This document shows, piece by piece, positions 28,191-36,912 of a DNA stretch of 64,000 nt (the stretch's first letter is position 1; each line of letters opens with the position of its first letter). Under the pieces are notes generated by a model. That model did no database searches. It saw only the letters and a list, made by a program, of their open reading frames with translations, and was not told where the DNA came from. Source of the DNA: Cellulomonas sp. 73-92 (GTDB lineage: Bacteria > Actinomycetota > Actinomycetes > Actinomycetales > Cellulomonadaceae); assembly GCF_001898175.1 (NCBI RefSeq), contig NZ_MKTH01000018.1, positions 127,542-191,541 on the forward strand, given 5' to 3'. Both the position numbers and the translations under genes were made by a program.

Positions 28191-29324
28191 ATGGGCGTCC
28201 GACTCGGCTTCGTGTCCACCTACCCGCCCACGCAGTGCGGCATCGCGACCTTCAGCGAGGCGCTGATCTCGCACCTGGCGGCGGCCGGGGCCGATGTCGG
28301 CCTTGTGCGGCTCGTGGACGAGCCGCAGCCCCAGGCGGGGCCCGTGGTGCACCAATGGGTGACCGCAGCGCCCGGGGGCGCCACGGCGGCGGCGCGCGTG
28401 CTGGACGGCTACGACGTCGCCGTGGTGCAGCACGAGTACGGCATCTACGGCGGCCCGGACGGCCAGGACGTGCTCGACCTCGTCGCCCAGCTGCACGTCC
28501 CGGTCGTCGTGGTGCTCCACACCGTCCTGGTGCGCCCCACGGCCAACCAGTACCGGGTGCTCGCCGAGCTCGTCGACCGCGCGGCGGCGCTGGTCACCAT
28601 GACGGCCACCGCCCGCGAGCGCCTCATCGCGGGCTGGGACGTCGACCCGGCGCGCGTGTCCGTCATCGCCCACGGCGCCGAGGACAACCGCTCCGCCGTC
28701 ACCCCGTTGCCGAACGAGGCGACCAGGCGGCGCCGGGTGCTGACATGGGGCCTGCTGTCGGAGGGCAAGGGCATCGAGTGGGCGCTGCTCGGCCTCGCCG
28801 AGCTCCGGCGCCGGATGCCGCTGCCGGACTATCGCGTGGTCGGCCAGACGCACCCGCGCGTCCTGGAGCGCGACGGCGAGGCGTACCGAGACCGCCTCGT
28901 CGGGATGACCGGCAGCCTGCGGCTGGGCGACCGGGTGCGCTTCGACAGCCGCTACCTGTCGAGCCCCGACCTGCGCGAGGTGGTCCGGCGCGCGGACCTG
29001 ATCCTGCTGCCCTACGACTCGCCCCAGCAGGTGACGTCCGGCGTGCTGACGGAGGCCGTCGCGGCCGGCAAGCCCGTGGTGTCGACGAACTTCCCGCACG
29101 CGGTGGAGCTGCTCTCAGGTGGCGCCGGCGTGCTCGTGCCCCCGCGCGACCCGATGGCGATCGCGAGCGCGCTCGAGCGGGTGCTCACCGTGCACGGGCT
29201 GGCCGACCAGATGGCCGCCGTGTCGCGGCGGTTGGCCGCTTCGGTGCTGTGGCCGGCCGTGGCCGCGCGCTACCTCGAGCTCGCGTCCGCCACGCACCTC
29301 CGCTCGGTGCCGGCGGCCGTCTGA
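28191..29324 (+). CDS. Glycosyltransferase family 4 protein, first gene of glycan operon
   Basis: This 377-residue GT-B enzyme starts MGVRLGFVSTYPPTQCGIATFSEAL, a typical GT4 acceptor-domain N-terminus. RRVLTWGLLSEGKGIEWALLGLAEL opens the donor domain, and LLPYDSPQQVTSGVLTEAVAAGKPVVST is the EX7E-region equivalent. GGAAGAGG lies before the ATG. It is the first of four tightly packed genes; the next ATG begins one base after the stop overlap (TGATG). The sugar donor and acceptor are unknown. Confidence 0.88.
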   Translation: MGVRLGFVSTYPPTQCGIATFSEALISHLAAAGADVGLVRLVDEPQPQAGPVVHQWVTAAPGGATAAARVLDGYDVAVVQHEYGIYGGPDGQDVLDLVAQLHVPVVVVLHTVLVRPTANQYRVLAELVDRAAALVTMTATARERLIAGWDVDPARVSVIAHGAEDNRSAVTPLPNEATRRRRVLTWGLLSEGKGIEWALLGLAELRRRMPLPDYRVVGQTHPRVLERDGEAYRDRLVGMTGSLRLGDRVRFDSRYLSSPDLREVVRRADLILLPYDSPQQVTSGVLTEAVAAGKPVVSTNFPHAVELLSGGAGVLVPPRDPMAIASALERVLTVHGLADQMAAVSRRLAASVLWPAVAARYLELASATHLRSVPAAV

Positions 29325-30355
29325 TGGCCGCTGCGGTGGTCCGGGACCGCCCGGTCCCCCTCGGGCACCTGCTCCGGTTGACGACTCCGTCCGGGCTCTA
29401 CGAGCACGCGTTGGGTGCCACGCCTCGGGTCGCGAACGGCATGTGCGTCGACGACGCGGCCCGGGCGCTGGTGGTGGTGGCGCGGATGCCAGGCGCCAGC
29501 ACGACCGTGATGCTGCTGGCGGCGACCTACCTGGAGTTCCTGCTGGACGGTCAGCGCGCCGGTGGGCTGATGCACAACCGGCGGACCGCCGGTCGCACCT
29601 GGGTCGACGCGCCGTCCGCCGACGACCACTGGGGCCGGGCCCTGTGGGCGTTCGGGACGGCAGCCGCCCGGCTGGGCGACGACGCGCTCGCCGCCGCCGC
29701 TCGGCAGGGTGCCGCGAGGGCGCTGGCGGCGCGCTCCGGCCACCCGCGCGCCATGGCTTACGCGGCGCTGGGTGCCGCCCAGCTGCTCCGGGTCCGCCCG
29801 GACGACGCGGCGGCGCTCCACCTGCTCCACGACGCACGACGGGTACTGCCCCGCCCGCGCCCCGAGGCGTCGTGGCCGTGGCCCGAGGCCCGCCTGAGCT
29901 ACGCCAACGCGGTGATCCCCGAGGCGATGGTCACCGTTGGCACGCAGCTGGGTGACGACGGTCTGCAGCGCGACGGCCTGCGCCTGCTGCGCTGGCTCGT
30001 CGAGCAGCAGACCGCGGGCGGGCACCTGTCCCTCGTCCCCGCCGGTGGACGCGGGCCGGGCGACGCCCGTCCCGGCTTCGACCAGCAGCCGATCGAGGCC
30101 GCCGCGCTGGCAGAGGCCGCCTCGACCGCCTTCCTGGCGACGGGCGACGATGCCTGGCGCGACGTCCTCGACGCGTGCGTCGCGTGGTTCGAGGGCGACA
30201 ACGACGTTCACGTCCCCGTGCGCGACGCCGAGACCGGGGGCGGCTTCGACGGGCTGGAGCCGGCGGGCGTCAACCAGAACCAGGGCGCCGAGTCCACCCT
30301 CGCCTGGCTCGCCTGCCTGCAGCTGTCGCGGGCTCTGCCTGGCATCGCCCGATGA
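29324..30355 (+). CDS. Alpha/alpha-barrel glycosidase-like protein in the glycan operon
   Basis: This 343-residue protein is largely helical. It carries repeated helical pairs typical of six-hairpin (alpha/alpha) barrels: CVDDAARALVVVARMPG, DHWGRALWAFGTAAARLGD, PWPEARLSYANAVIPEAMV, FDQQPIEAAALAEAASTAFLATGD and NQNQGAESTLAWLACLQ. Homologues are often found beside GT4 and GH130 genes and are usually left as hypothetical or glycosyltransferase-associated proteins. Its stop overlaps the GH130 start (ATGA). It is a candidate hydrolase or phosphorylase partner; no catalytic residues are assigned. Confidence 0.75.
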   Translation: MAAAVVRDRPVPLGHLLRLTTPSGLYEHALGATPRVANGMCVDDAARALVVVARMPGASTTVMLLAATYLEFLLDGQRAGGLMHNRRTAGRTWVDAPSADDHWGRALWAFGTAAARLGDDALAAAARQGAARALAARSGHPRAMAYAALGAAQLLRVRPDDAAALHLLHDARRVLPRPRPEASWPWPEARLSYANAVIPEAMVTVGTQLGDDGLQRDGLRLLRWLVEQQTAGGHLSLVPAGGRGPGDARPGFDQQPIEAAALAEAASTAFLATGDDAWRDVLDACVAWFEGDNDVHVPVRDAETGGGFDGLEPAGVNQNQGAESTLAWLACLQLSRALPGIAR

Positions 30356-31839
30356 GCGCTGAGGCCATGGCCCGCGACCCGGCCTGGGTGCGCCGCACCG
30401 ACGTACGGCTGCGCCCCGACCCGACCCGCGTCGTGCGCACGGTCTTCCTGCCCGGCCAGGAGCTGCTCGCCTCCGGCGAGTCACGCTCGTCCGCCGTGCT
30501 CGGCCGCGTTCTCGGTCTGGGCGAGGCCGAGGTCGACGCTGAGCTGGCGGGGCTCGCGGCGTCCTTCACGCACCGCCATCGGGGCCTCGAGGAGACGTGG
30601 GACGCCCACTTCGCGCTCATTCGCCACCGTCTCGGCGCCTCCCAACCGTCGGCGAACCGGCGGCGGCTCATCGGCGCGTACTTCACCCAGGAGTACGCGG
30701 TGGAGGCCACCGCCCTCTTCAACCCCTCGATGGTCCCCCACCCGGACCAGACCGGTCTCCCGGCGGGCTCCACCCGCTTCGTCATGACGGTGCGCGCCGT
30801 CGGGGACGGCCACCTGTCGAGCATGGAGCTGCGGACCGGGGTCGTCGACGTCGACGAGTCCGTCACGCTGGACGATGCACCGTCGGTCGGCGTGCTGCCC
30901 GTCGCCCGCCCGGCCGTCTACTCGCGCGAGGCCTTCGGGCACCGGCTCGACGACCTGGGCGGCGACCGCACCAACGCCGACTTCGTGCTCGGCGGCCTGC
31001 CGCCGACCTTCGGCCGGCCGGACCTCGACCGGGCCCTCGACGAGCTGCACGCCCAGCGGCTGACGCGGGGCGCCGCCGTCCGGACGGTCGACCGCTTCGA
31101 GTGGATCGCGGACTGCACGTACCAGGTCGAGTTCCCGCCCGGCTCCGCCATCGGCGAGCGGGTGCTGATGCCGCGCGGCCCGTCGGAGAGCCGCGGCCTG
31201 GAGGACGTGCGGATGGTGCGCTTCACGGGGGCGGACGACGAGGCGGAGTACCTCGGCACCTACACGGCCTTCGACGGGCGCGACGTGTCGATGCAGCTGC
31301 TGCGCACCCGCGACTTCGCCCGGTTCTCGGCGACGCCGCTGTCGGGGCCCGGCGCGCGGAACAAGGGCCTCGCGCTGTTCCCGCGGCAGATCGACGGGCG
31401 GTACGTGGCGATGTCGCGCGCCGACCGCGAGAACAACTCGGTCACCATGTCCGACGACCTGGTCCGGTGGGACGAGCCGGTCACCGTCCAGCGCCCGGAG
31501 CACGCCTGGGAGCTCGTCCAGCTCGGCAACTGCGGGCCGCCGATCGAGACCGACCGCGGCTGGCTCGTGCTGACCCACGGCGTCGGTCCGATGCGGACCT
31601 ACGGGATCGGCGCGCTGCTGCTGGACCTCGACGACCCGCTGCGGGTCGTCGGACGGCTCGCCGCGCCGATGCTCACGCCCGCGGCCGACGAGCGCTCCGG
31701 CTACGTGCCGAACGTCGTCTACTCGTGCGGGGCGATGCGCCACGGGCGCACGCTCGTGCTCCCGTACGGCTGCAGCGACTCCACCGCGCGCATCGCGCTG
31801 GTCGACCTGGAGTCCCTGCTCGAGGAGCTGCTCCCGTGA
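30352..31839 (+). CDS. Glycoside hydrolase family 130 protein (mannoside phosphorylase-like)
   Basis: This 495-residue protein has a helical N-terminal part of about 170 residues (RRLIGAYFTQEYAVEATALFNPSM) and then a five-bladed beta-propeller. Propeller signatures are RFVMTVRAVGDGHLSSMELRTG, PSESRGLEDVRMVRF (the GH130 Glu-Asp region), KGLALFPRQIDGRYVAMSR and GNCGPPIETDRGWLVLTHG. GH130 members phosphorolyse or hydrolyse beta-mannosides. This longer class fits the beta-1,2-mannoside group, but specificity is not certain. It overlaps both neighbours by four bases. Confidence 0.87.
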   Translation: MSAEAMARDPAWVRRTDVRLRPDPTRVVRTVFLPGQELLASGESRSSAVLGRVLGLGEAEVDAELAGLAASFTHRHRGLEETWDAHFALIRHRLGASQPSANRRRLIGAYFTQEYAVEATALFNPSMVPHPDQTGLPAGSTRFVMTVRAVGDGHLSSMELRTGVVDVDESVTLDDAPSVGVLPVARPAVYSREAFGHRLDDLGGDRTNADFVLGGLPPTFGRPDLDRALDELHAQRLTRGAAVRTVDRFEWIADCTYQVEFPPGSAIGERVLMPRGPSESRGLEDVRMVRFTGADDEAEYLGTYTAFDGRDVSMQLLRTRDFARFSATPLSGPGARNKGLALFPRQIDGRYVAMSRADRENNSVTMSDDLVRWDEPVTVQRPEHAWELVQLGNCGPPIETDRGWLVLTHGVGPMRTYGIGALLLDLDDPLRVVGRLAAPMLTPAADERSGYVPNVVYSCGAMRHGRTLVLPYGCSDSTARIALVDLESLLEELLP

Positions 31840-32261
31840 CCGCGGCCGACGACGTCGACGCCGCCGCCGCGCCCCACGCCTGCGTCACTCGCGCCGTCGA
31901 CGTGCCCAAGCCGTGGGGGCACGAGGCCGTCTTCGCCGACGGCGAGCACGGCTACGTCGGCAAGCTCATCACGGTGCGTGCCGGCGAGGCGCTGAGCCTG
32001 CAGCTGCACGCCGAGAAGGACGAGACGCTCGTCGTCGTCTCTGGTCGGGCCCGGCTCGACGAGGGCCCGGCGGCCGACCGCCTCACCTCCCACCTGCTGC
32101 GGCCGGGCGACGTGGTGCACCTGCCCGCCACGGTCCTCCACCGCGTCACCGCGCTGTCCGACCTGCTCTTCGCCGAGGCGTCGACCGCCGCGACCGGCTG
32201 GCGCGAGGACGTCGTCAGGTTCGCCGACCGCTACGGCCGGGCCGGGACGACGCACCCCTGA
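31836..32261 (+). CDS. Cupin-domain protein (mannose-6-phosphate isomerase-like)
   Basis: This 141-residue single cupin has KPWGHEAVFADGEHGYVGKLITV and SLQLHAEKDETLVVVSGRARL, with the metal-ligand His/Glu of motif 1. RPGDVVHLPATVLHRVTAL is motif 2. The KPWGxE opening is shared with type II mannose-6-phosphate isomerase / GDP-mannose pyrophosphorylase C-termini. Together with the GH130 gene, with which it overlaps (GTGA), it points to mannose chemistry. Confidence 0.82.
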   Translation: MTAADDVDAAAAPHACVTRAVDVPKPWGHEAVFADGEHGYVGKLITVRAGEALSLQLHAEKDETLVVVSGRARLDEGPAADRLTSHLLRPGDVVHLPATVLHRVTALSDLLFAEASTAATGWREDVVRFADRYGRAGTTHP

Positions 32262-32340
32262 CGCGTAGACTCGTCACAGCTCCGGGACGAAGGACTCCGA
32301 CCTCGGTCGTCCGCCACCCGGCACCTTCGAGGAGGGCCTC

Positions 32341-32691
32341 GTGCCCGTCCGCTCCCGCCCCCGTCCCCCGGCGCCACCGCCGGCCGCCGTCGAGCGCCGG
32401 CCCCAGCTGTCGGTGTCCCGCACCCGGGCGGGCAGCGTGTGGACCGTCGTCGGCGTGGCCGTCGTCGTCCTCGCCCTGCTCGTCGTCTTCCTGCTGCAGA
32501 ACACCGAGCCGGTCGCGGTCTCCTTCCTCGGCGCGCACGGCACGGCCCCCCTGGCCCTCATGCTGCTCATCGCCGGCGTCGGGGTCGCCGTGATCGCGCT
32601 GACGATCGGCTTCCTGCGCAGCGAGTCGCAGCGACGCCGTCGCGACGGGGCGCACCGCCGCGTGGCACCGACGTCCCGGCGGGTGCTGTGA
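32341..32691 (+). CDS. LapA (DUF1049) family membrane protein
   Basis: This 116-residue protein has a basic Pro-rich N-terminus and two membrane spans (VWTVVGVAVVVLALLVVFLLQNTEPVAV, then LALMLLIAGVGVAVIALTIGFL). The LLQNTEPVAVSFLG turn is the LapA/DUF1049 signature. The GTG at 32,341 is used, after GAGGAGGG. Function in the membrane is unknown. It touches the start of the next gene. Confidence 0.82.
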   Translation: MPVRSRPRPPAPPPAAVERRPQLSVSRTRAGSVWTVVGVAVVVLALLVVFLLQNTEPVAVSFLGAHGTAPLALMLLIAGVGVAVIALTIGFLRSESQRRRRDGAHRRVAPTSRRVL

Positions 32692-33140
32692 TGGCGATGA
32701 CGCCCGACCAGCCGCTCACCGAGACCGGTGAGCTCGAACCGCTGCGCCTCGTCTCCATCCTGGTCTCGGGCCTGCCCGTCGAGCTCGGCACGCCCGACGA
32801 GCCCGCGACGTACACCGTGCCCGCGGTCTTCTCGCGGCAGGTGACGGCGGCCGAACGCGCGCGGATCGAGGACCCGGACACCGCGCGCCGCCTGTCGCAG
32901 CCCGGCCGGCCGGCCCTGGCGCTGACGGTCTCCGACCGCCGGCTGCTCATCCAGAACACCACGCTGGCGCAGCTGCGCGACGGCCTGGCCGCGGCGCTGG
33001 CTGCCATGCTCCGCGCGGTCGACCGCGACCTCGAGGTGCTGCGCGCCGTCGAGTCCGCCCAGGCCGAGGCCGCCGACGCCGACGAACGGGCCCGGGTGGC
33101 CGCGGTGGCGGCGGCCGCCGCGGCGGTGCGCTTCGAGTAG
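32691..33140 (+). CDS. Hypothetical protein with Ala-rich C-terminal helix
   Basis: No family is recognised for this 149-residue protein. Its first two thirds are mixed (PLRLVSILVSGLPVELGTPDEPATYTVPAVFSR). The last third is one long Ala/Glu/Asp helix (RAVESAQAEAADADERARVAAVAA), probably coiled coil. The ATG is coupled to the stop of the LapA-like gene, so the two are cotranscribed. Confidence 0.7.
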   Translation: MAMTPDQPLTETGELEPLRLVSILVSGLPVELGTPDEPATYTVPAVFSRQVTAAERARIEDPDTARRLSQPGRPALALTVSDRRLLIQNTTLAQLRDGLAAALAAMLRAVDRDLEVLRAVESAQAEAADADERARVAAVAAAAAAVRFE

Positions 33141-33299
33141 GCCGCACCGCACCCGCGCTCCCGTGCTGGTCAGGCGCCCTGTCTCCGGCGCCGGTCGCCG
33201 CCGCGGGATGGTGGCGTACCGTGGGTCATGCGACGGGCACCTGCCCCTGGCACAACGGCACAGCGCCTCGCGCGGCTGCAACGACCAGGACGGTGCGTG

Positions 33300-34427
33300 A
33301 TGACCTCGATCCCCACTTCCCCAGCACCCACGTCGTCGGCCGCGCCACCGCCCGGCTTCCGTCCCACGCGCGCGGGGGGCACGTCGTTCCCGCCGCTGAC
33401 GCAGGCGTACACCGCCGTCGCCGACACGATCCGCCGCACGGGTCTGCTGAACCGGGCCTACGGCTTCTACGCGCTGGTCGGTGCGGCCATCGCCGTCGCG
33501 TTCGCCGCCTGCCTGGCCGGGTTCGTGCTGCTGGGCAGCAGCTGGTTCCAGCTGCTCGTCGCCGGCGCCCTCGGCCTGGTCCTCACCCAGACCGCGTTCC
33601 TGGCCCACGAGGCGGGGCACCGCCAGGTGCTTGCCTCCGGTCCGGCGAGCGACCGGCTCGCCCGGGTCCTGGCGTGCGGGGTGGTGGGCATCAGCTACTC
33701 GTGGTGGACCACCAAGCACAACCGGCACCACGGCAACCCCAACCAGATGGGCCGTGACCCCGACATCGAAGCCGACACCATCTCGTTCGTCCCCGAGGAC
33801 GCCGCCGCCGCGCGCGGCCTGCACCGGCTCATCACCCGCCGGCAGGGCTGGCTGTTCTTCCCGCTGCTGACCCTCGAGGGCCTCAACCTGCACCGGCTCG
33901 GGTTCGGGCACCTGTTCGGCCGCGGCCCGGTCAAGGCCCGGCGCACCGAGCTAGCGTTGGTCGCGCTGCGGTTCGCGGCCTTCTGGACGCCCGTGTTCGT
34001 CGTGCTCCCGCTGGGGATGGCGTTCGCCTTCCTCGGCGTGCAGCTCGCCGTCTTCGGCGTCTACATGGGGGCCTCGTTCGCCCCCAACCACAAGGGCATG
34101 CCGATCATCGCGCGCGACGCCAGGCTGGACTTCTTCACCAAGCAGGTGCGCACCTCGCGCAACGTGTCGGGCGGCTGGTGGGCCACCTGGCTGATGGGCG
34201 GCCTGAACTACCAGGTGGAGCACCACCTGTTCCCGAGCATGCCGCGCCCGCACCTGTCGCGGGCCCGCACCATTGTGCGCGAGCACTGCCGGGCGCTCGA
34301 CGTGCCGTACACCGAGACCAGCCTGTGGCGCTCCTACCGGATCGTCATCCGCTACCTCAACGAGGTGGGGCTGGCGGCCCGCGACCCGTTCGCGTGCCCC
34401 ATGGTCTCGACGTACCGGCCGGCCTGA
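33300..34427 (+). CDS. Membrane fatty acid desaturase (acyl-CoA/acyl-lipid type)
   Basis: This 375-residue protein has the three His boxes of membrane di-iron desaturases: HEAGH (about residue 104), HNRHHGNPN (about 140) and QVEHHLFPSMPRPHL (about 310). They are set among four or so membrane spans. The third box with Gln as the first ligand is typical of front-end / linoleoyl-type desaturases of actinomycetes. It introduces double bonds into membrane acyl chains using O2 and an electron donor. The ATG at 33,300 is used; a GTG one codon earlier is an alternative. Confidence 0.9.
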   Translation: MTSIPTSPAPTSSAAPPPGFRPTRAGGTSFPPLTQAYTAVADTIRRTGLLNRAYGFYALVGAAIAVAFAACLAGFVLLGSSWFQLLVAGALGLVLTQTAFLAHEAGHRQVLASGPASDRLARVLACGVVGISYSWWTTKHNRHHGNPNQMGRDPDIEADTISFVPEDAAAARGLHRLITRRQGWLFFPLLTLEGLNLHRLGFGHLFGRGPVKARRTELALVALRFAAFWTPVFVVLPLGMAFAFLGVQLAVFGVYMGASFAPNHKGMPIIARDARLDFFTKQVRTSRNVSGGWWATWLMGGLNYQVEHHLFPSMPRPHLSRARTIVREHCRALDVPYTETSLWRSYRIVIRYLNEVGLAARDPFACPMVSTYRPA

Positions 34428-34487
34428 CCGGCCCGGACCTAGCCCGTACGACGAAGGCGGAATGCGGTTGCGCACCGCACCGCGGCC

Positions 34488-34707
34488 GAGACCCATGACT
34501 GCACGACCTGCTCTGGGTGCTCCCCCGCTGTCCATGATCGCGCGCGGCTGACGTAGCCGCGGCCGGGAGCGCCCGCCACGCACCTCGCGAAGGGCGACTC
34601 CCATGAACGCAACCTCTTCCTCCCTGCCCCAGGCCACTCCCGCGGGAGCCTCCGGGCACCCGGCGGCCGACGACGAGACCACGGTCGACGCCACCCGGCG
34701 GATCCCA
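34488..34707 (+). repeat. Upstream copy of a duplicated ~220-bp leader region
   Basis: This segment matches 35,605-35,824 without any indel, at a constant offset of 1,117 bases and with roughly a dozen substitutions. It contains an 18-codon open frame, a spacer with a ribosome binding site, and the first ~35 codons of the patatin gene. Similarity stops abruptly at GCGGATCCC. Confidence 0.85.
34495..34551 (+). CDS. 18-residue leader-type peptide, upstream copy
   Basis: ATG at 34,495 to TGA at 34,551 encodes MTARPALGAPPLSMIARG. It is nearly identical to the peptide at 35,612 (MNALPALGAPPLSTIARG), including its distance to the next ATG. This copy lacks a good ribosome binding site (CCGAGACCC only) and no longer precedes an intact patatin gene, so it may be inactive. 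Confidence 0.4.
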   Translation: MTARPALGAPPLSMIARG

Positions 34708-34709
34708 GC
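34603..34709 (+). pseudogene. Truncated 5' fragment of the patatin-like phospholipase gene
   Basis: The first ~35 codons (MNATSSSLPQATPAG..., TRRIP) match the start of the patatin gene at 35,720. After 34,709 the frame continues into unrelated sequence and lacks all catalytic motifs. It is a left-over of a segmental duplication. The following gene (34,862) lies between the two copies. Confidence 0.7.
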
Positions 34710-34861
34710 TCACCGCGCGGGACGCCACGTAGGGGCCCCGGCCCGACGGGAGGCGCCGGACGGCCGGTCCTGCGGGGATTTCACCCGGCGGGGCACAGGT
34801 CCGGCATCTGCCGACCAGCCGAACCGGCAACCCGCGCGCGGCCGGTCGCTAGCCTGCCGGG

Positions 34862-35488
34862 GTGAGCAGCGCGACGCCCCCCGGTTGGTACCCCGACCCC
34901 TGGGGCCGCGCCGCCCGGCGGTACTGGGACGGAACGCAGTGGACACCGCAGCTGTCCGGCGAGGGCGGCGCAGGCCGCCCGCGGCTTCCCGGCAGTGCCC
35001 GCATCTACGGCGACAGCATCTGGCTGCTGGCGCTGCTGCCCATCCTCAGCACGGCGACCATCTGGCTGATGCACGTGGACGTGTCGTCGCTGACCGCGTA
35101 CATCAGGGCGAACGAGCAGCTGCAGGCGAGCGGCGGCACGCCCACCACCTTCTACAACCCGTACTCGATGTTCGGGCCCGGCTACACCGTGGCGGTGCTC
35201 CTCGGACTGCTGCTTCAGGCCACGCTCATCGTCCTGGCGTACCGCGATCGGCAGTACCTCGGCCGCCTCGGCGTGCAGCGCCCCTTCCACTGGGCGTGGG
35301 CGTTCCTGGGCGCCATCGTCTACGTCGTCGGCCGCAGCGTCGTCGTGCACAAGGTCGCCGCGCCCCGCGGCTACGCCCCGATGTGGGCGGCCATTGCCAC
35401 CTACGCCGTGGCGCTCGTCTCGGGGGGCATCTGGGCGGCGGTCCTCATCGTGTCGCTCACCCAGCAGTTCTCGACGCAGCTGGGCTGA
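34862..35488 (+). CDS. DUF2510-domain membrane protein
   Basis: This 208-residue protein, GTG start at 34,862, begins with a DUF2510 motif (GWYPDPWGRAARRYWDGTQWT, residues about 8-28), common at the N-terminus of actinobacterial membrane proteins. About four membrane spans follow (IWLLALLPILSTATIWLM, YTVAVLLGLLLQATLIVLAY, WAWAFLGAIVYVVGR, YAVALVSGGIWAAVLIVSL). Function unknown. It is bracketed by the duplicated leader region. Confidence 0.85.
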   Translation: MSSATPPGWYPDPWGRAARRYWDGTQWTPQLSGEGGAGRPRLPGSARIYGDSIWLLALLPILSTATIWLMHVDVSSLTAYIRANEQLQASGGTPTTFYNPYSMFGPGYTVAVLLGLLLQATLIVLAYRDRQYLGRLGVQRPFHWAWAFLGAIVYVVGRSVVVHKVAAPRGYAPMWAAIATYAVALVSGGIWAAVLIVSLTQQFSTQLG

Positions 35489-35604
35489 TCCTCGGACCAC
35501 CGGCCGGGCCGGGGCGCCATCGGCCGGCCGTTGCACGATTTCGTTTGCGCGCCGCTTCGCCCGTGTGCGAGGGTTCCGGCGATCGTGATCCGTCGGTTGG
35601 AGGT

Positions 35605-35824
35605 GAGACCCATGAACGCACTGCCCGCTCTGGGTGCTCCCCCGCTGTCCACGATCGCGCGCGGCTGACGTAGCCGCGGCCGGGAGCGCCCGCCACGCAC
35701 CTCGCGAAAGGCGACTCCCATGAACGCAACCTCTTCCTCCCTGCCCCAGGCCACTCCCGCGGGGGCCCCCGGGCACCCGGCGGGCGACGACGAGACCACG
35801 ATCGACGCCACCCGGCGGATCCCG
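35605..35824 (+). repeat. Downstream copy of the duplicated leader region (functional copy)
   Basis: This is the partner of 34,488-34,707. This copy keeps a strong ribosome binding site before the 18-codon frame (GGAGGTG at about 35,600) and reads into the intact patatin-like gene. The two copies are directly repeated, so recombination between them would delete the DUF2510 gene. Confidence 0.85.
35612..35668 (+). CDS. 18-residue leader peptide upstream of patatin-like gene
   Basis: ATG 35,612 to TGA 35,668 encodes MNALPALGAPPLSTIARG, preceded by GGAGGTGAGACCC at good spacing. It ends 51 bases before the patatin ATG. The near-identical peptide at 34,495 changes at residues 2, 4 and 14 only, yet keeps frame and length, hinting at selection. 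It could be an upstream translated leader controlling the phospholipase gene; this is inference. Confidence 0.5.
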   Translation: MNALPALGAPPLSTIARG

Positions 35825-36709
35825 CCCCACGGCGAGCGGGCCCTGGTCCTCGGTGGCGGCGGATCGTCGGGCAACGCATGGCTGATCGGCGTCCTCGCCG
35901 GCCTGGCCGACGCCGGGCTCGACGTCACGCAGGCCGACCTGACCATCGGCACGTCGGCCGGTGCCACGGCGGCCGCCCAGCTCGTCGGCGCCACGCCGGC
36001 GGAGCTGTACGCGGCGATCCTCGCCGCCACGCCGCCGCAGCGGCCGGCCTCGGCCGGTCCCACCGGCGGCCCTCGGCCGGCGGCGAACCACATGGAGCGG
36101 CTGACCGGCATCATCGCCTCGGCGACGGACCCCGCCGACATGCGCCGCCGGCTCGGCGCCGCGACGCTCGAGGCGGACGCCCCGTCGGACGGCTCCGGGT
36201 CGGCGAAGTGGCGGGCCACCGTCGCCGCCCGGTTCCCTGCCCATGAGTGGCCGGAGCGGACCATCCTGCTCACCGCGGTCGACGCCGAGTCCGGGCAGCC
36301 GACGGTTTTCGACCGCCACAGCGGGGTCGACCTCGTCGACGCCGTCGCCGCCAGCACGTCCAACGGCTTCGGGGTCGGTCCGTACGGCATCGGCGGCCAC
36401 CGGTACCTCGACGGCGGCTACCGCCGCAACGAGAACGCCGACCTGGCCGCCGGGTACCGGCGGGTGCTGGTGCTCTCGCCGCTGGGCGGCCGGACGCTGA
36501 CCCCGCTGGAGTGGGGCCAGCAGCTCGCGGTGCAGGCCGACGAGCTGCGTGCCGCCGGCAGCGAGGTGGAGACGGTCCTGCCGGACGCCGAGTCCCTCGA
36601 GGCGTTCGGCGACAACATGATGGACCTGACCAGGCGCGTGCCCGCCGCACAGGCCGGCTACCGCCAGGGGCAGGGCATCGCCGGGCGGGTGGCCGAGCTC
36701 TGGCGGTGA
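35720..36709 (+). CDS. Patatin-like phospholipase family protein
   Basis: This 329-residue protein carries the oxyanion loop LVLGGGGSSGNAWLIGVLAGL (residues about 39-59), nucleophile elbow GTSAG (Ser about residue 78) and the catalytic Asp in YLDGGYRRNENADL (about residue 232). This is the complete Ser-Asp dyad of patatin-like lipid acyl hydrolases. No signal peptide is present, so it is probably cytoplasmic or membrane-surface. The first 35 residues are disordered and are the part duplicated upstream. Confidence 0.92.
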   Translation: MNATSSSLPQATPAGAPGHPAGDDETTIDATRRIPPHGERALVLGGGGSSGNAWLIGVLAGLADAGLDVTQADLTIGTSAGATAAAQLVGATPAELYAAILAATPPQRPASAGPTGGPRPAANHMERLTGIIASATDPADMRRRLGAATLEADAPSDGSGSAKWRATVAARFPAHEWPERTILLTAVDAESGQPTVFDRHSGVDLVDAVAASTSNGFGVGPYGIGGHRYLDGGYRRNENADLAAGYRRVLVLSPLGGRTLTPLEWGQQLAVQADELRAAGSEVETVLPDAESLEAFGDNMMDLTRRVPAAQAGYRQGQGIAGRVAELWR

Positions 36710-36912
36710 CGTCCAGGCCCGGCCCGGACGTGCCGAGAGGGTGCCGGCAGGTCGCGTCCTGCTCTGGGGCGGGCCTGCCGGGCCTTCTCGGGTTCGTCGT
36801 CCGACGGAGATCAGCGGCTGCTGCTTCGTCGTGCGGCGACGGGGTGACCGGGAACGCTCGAGGCGCGCCCGGAAGGTGATTACTCTCGAACGATGTCGCC
36901 CCGGACGCACCG

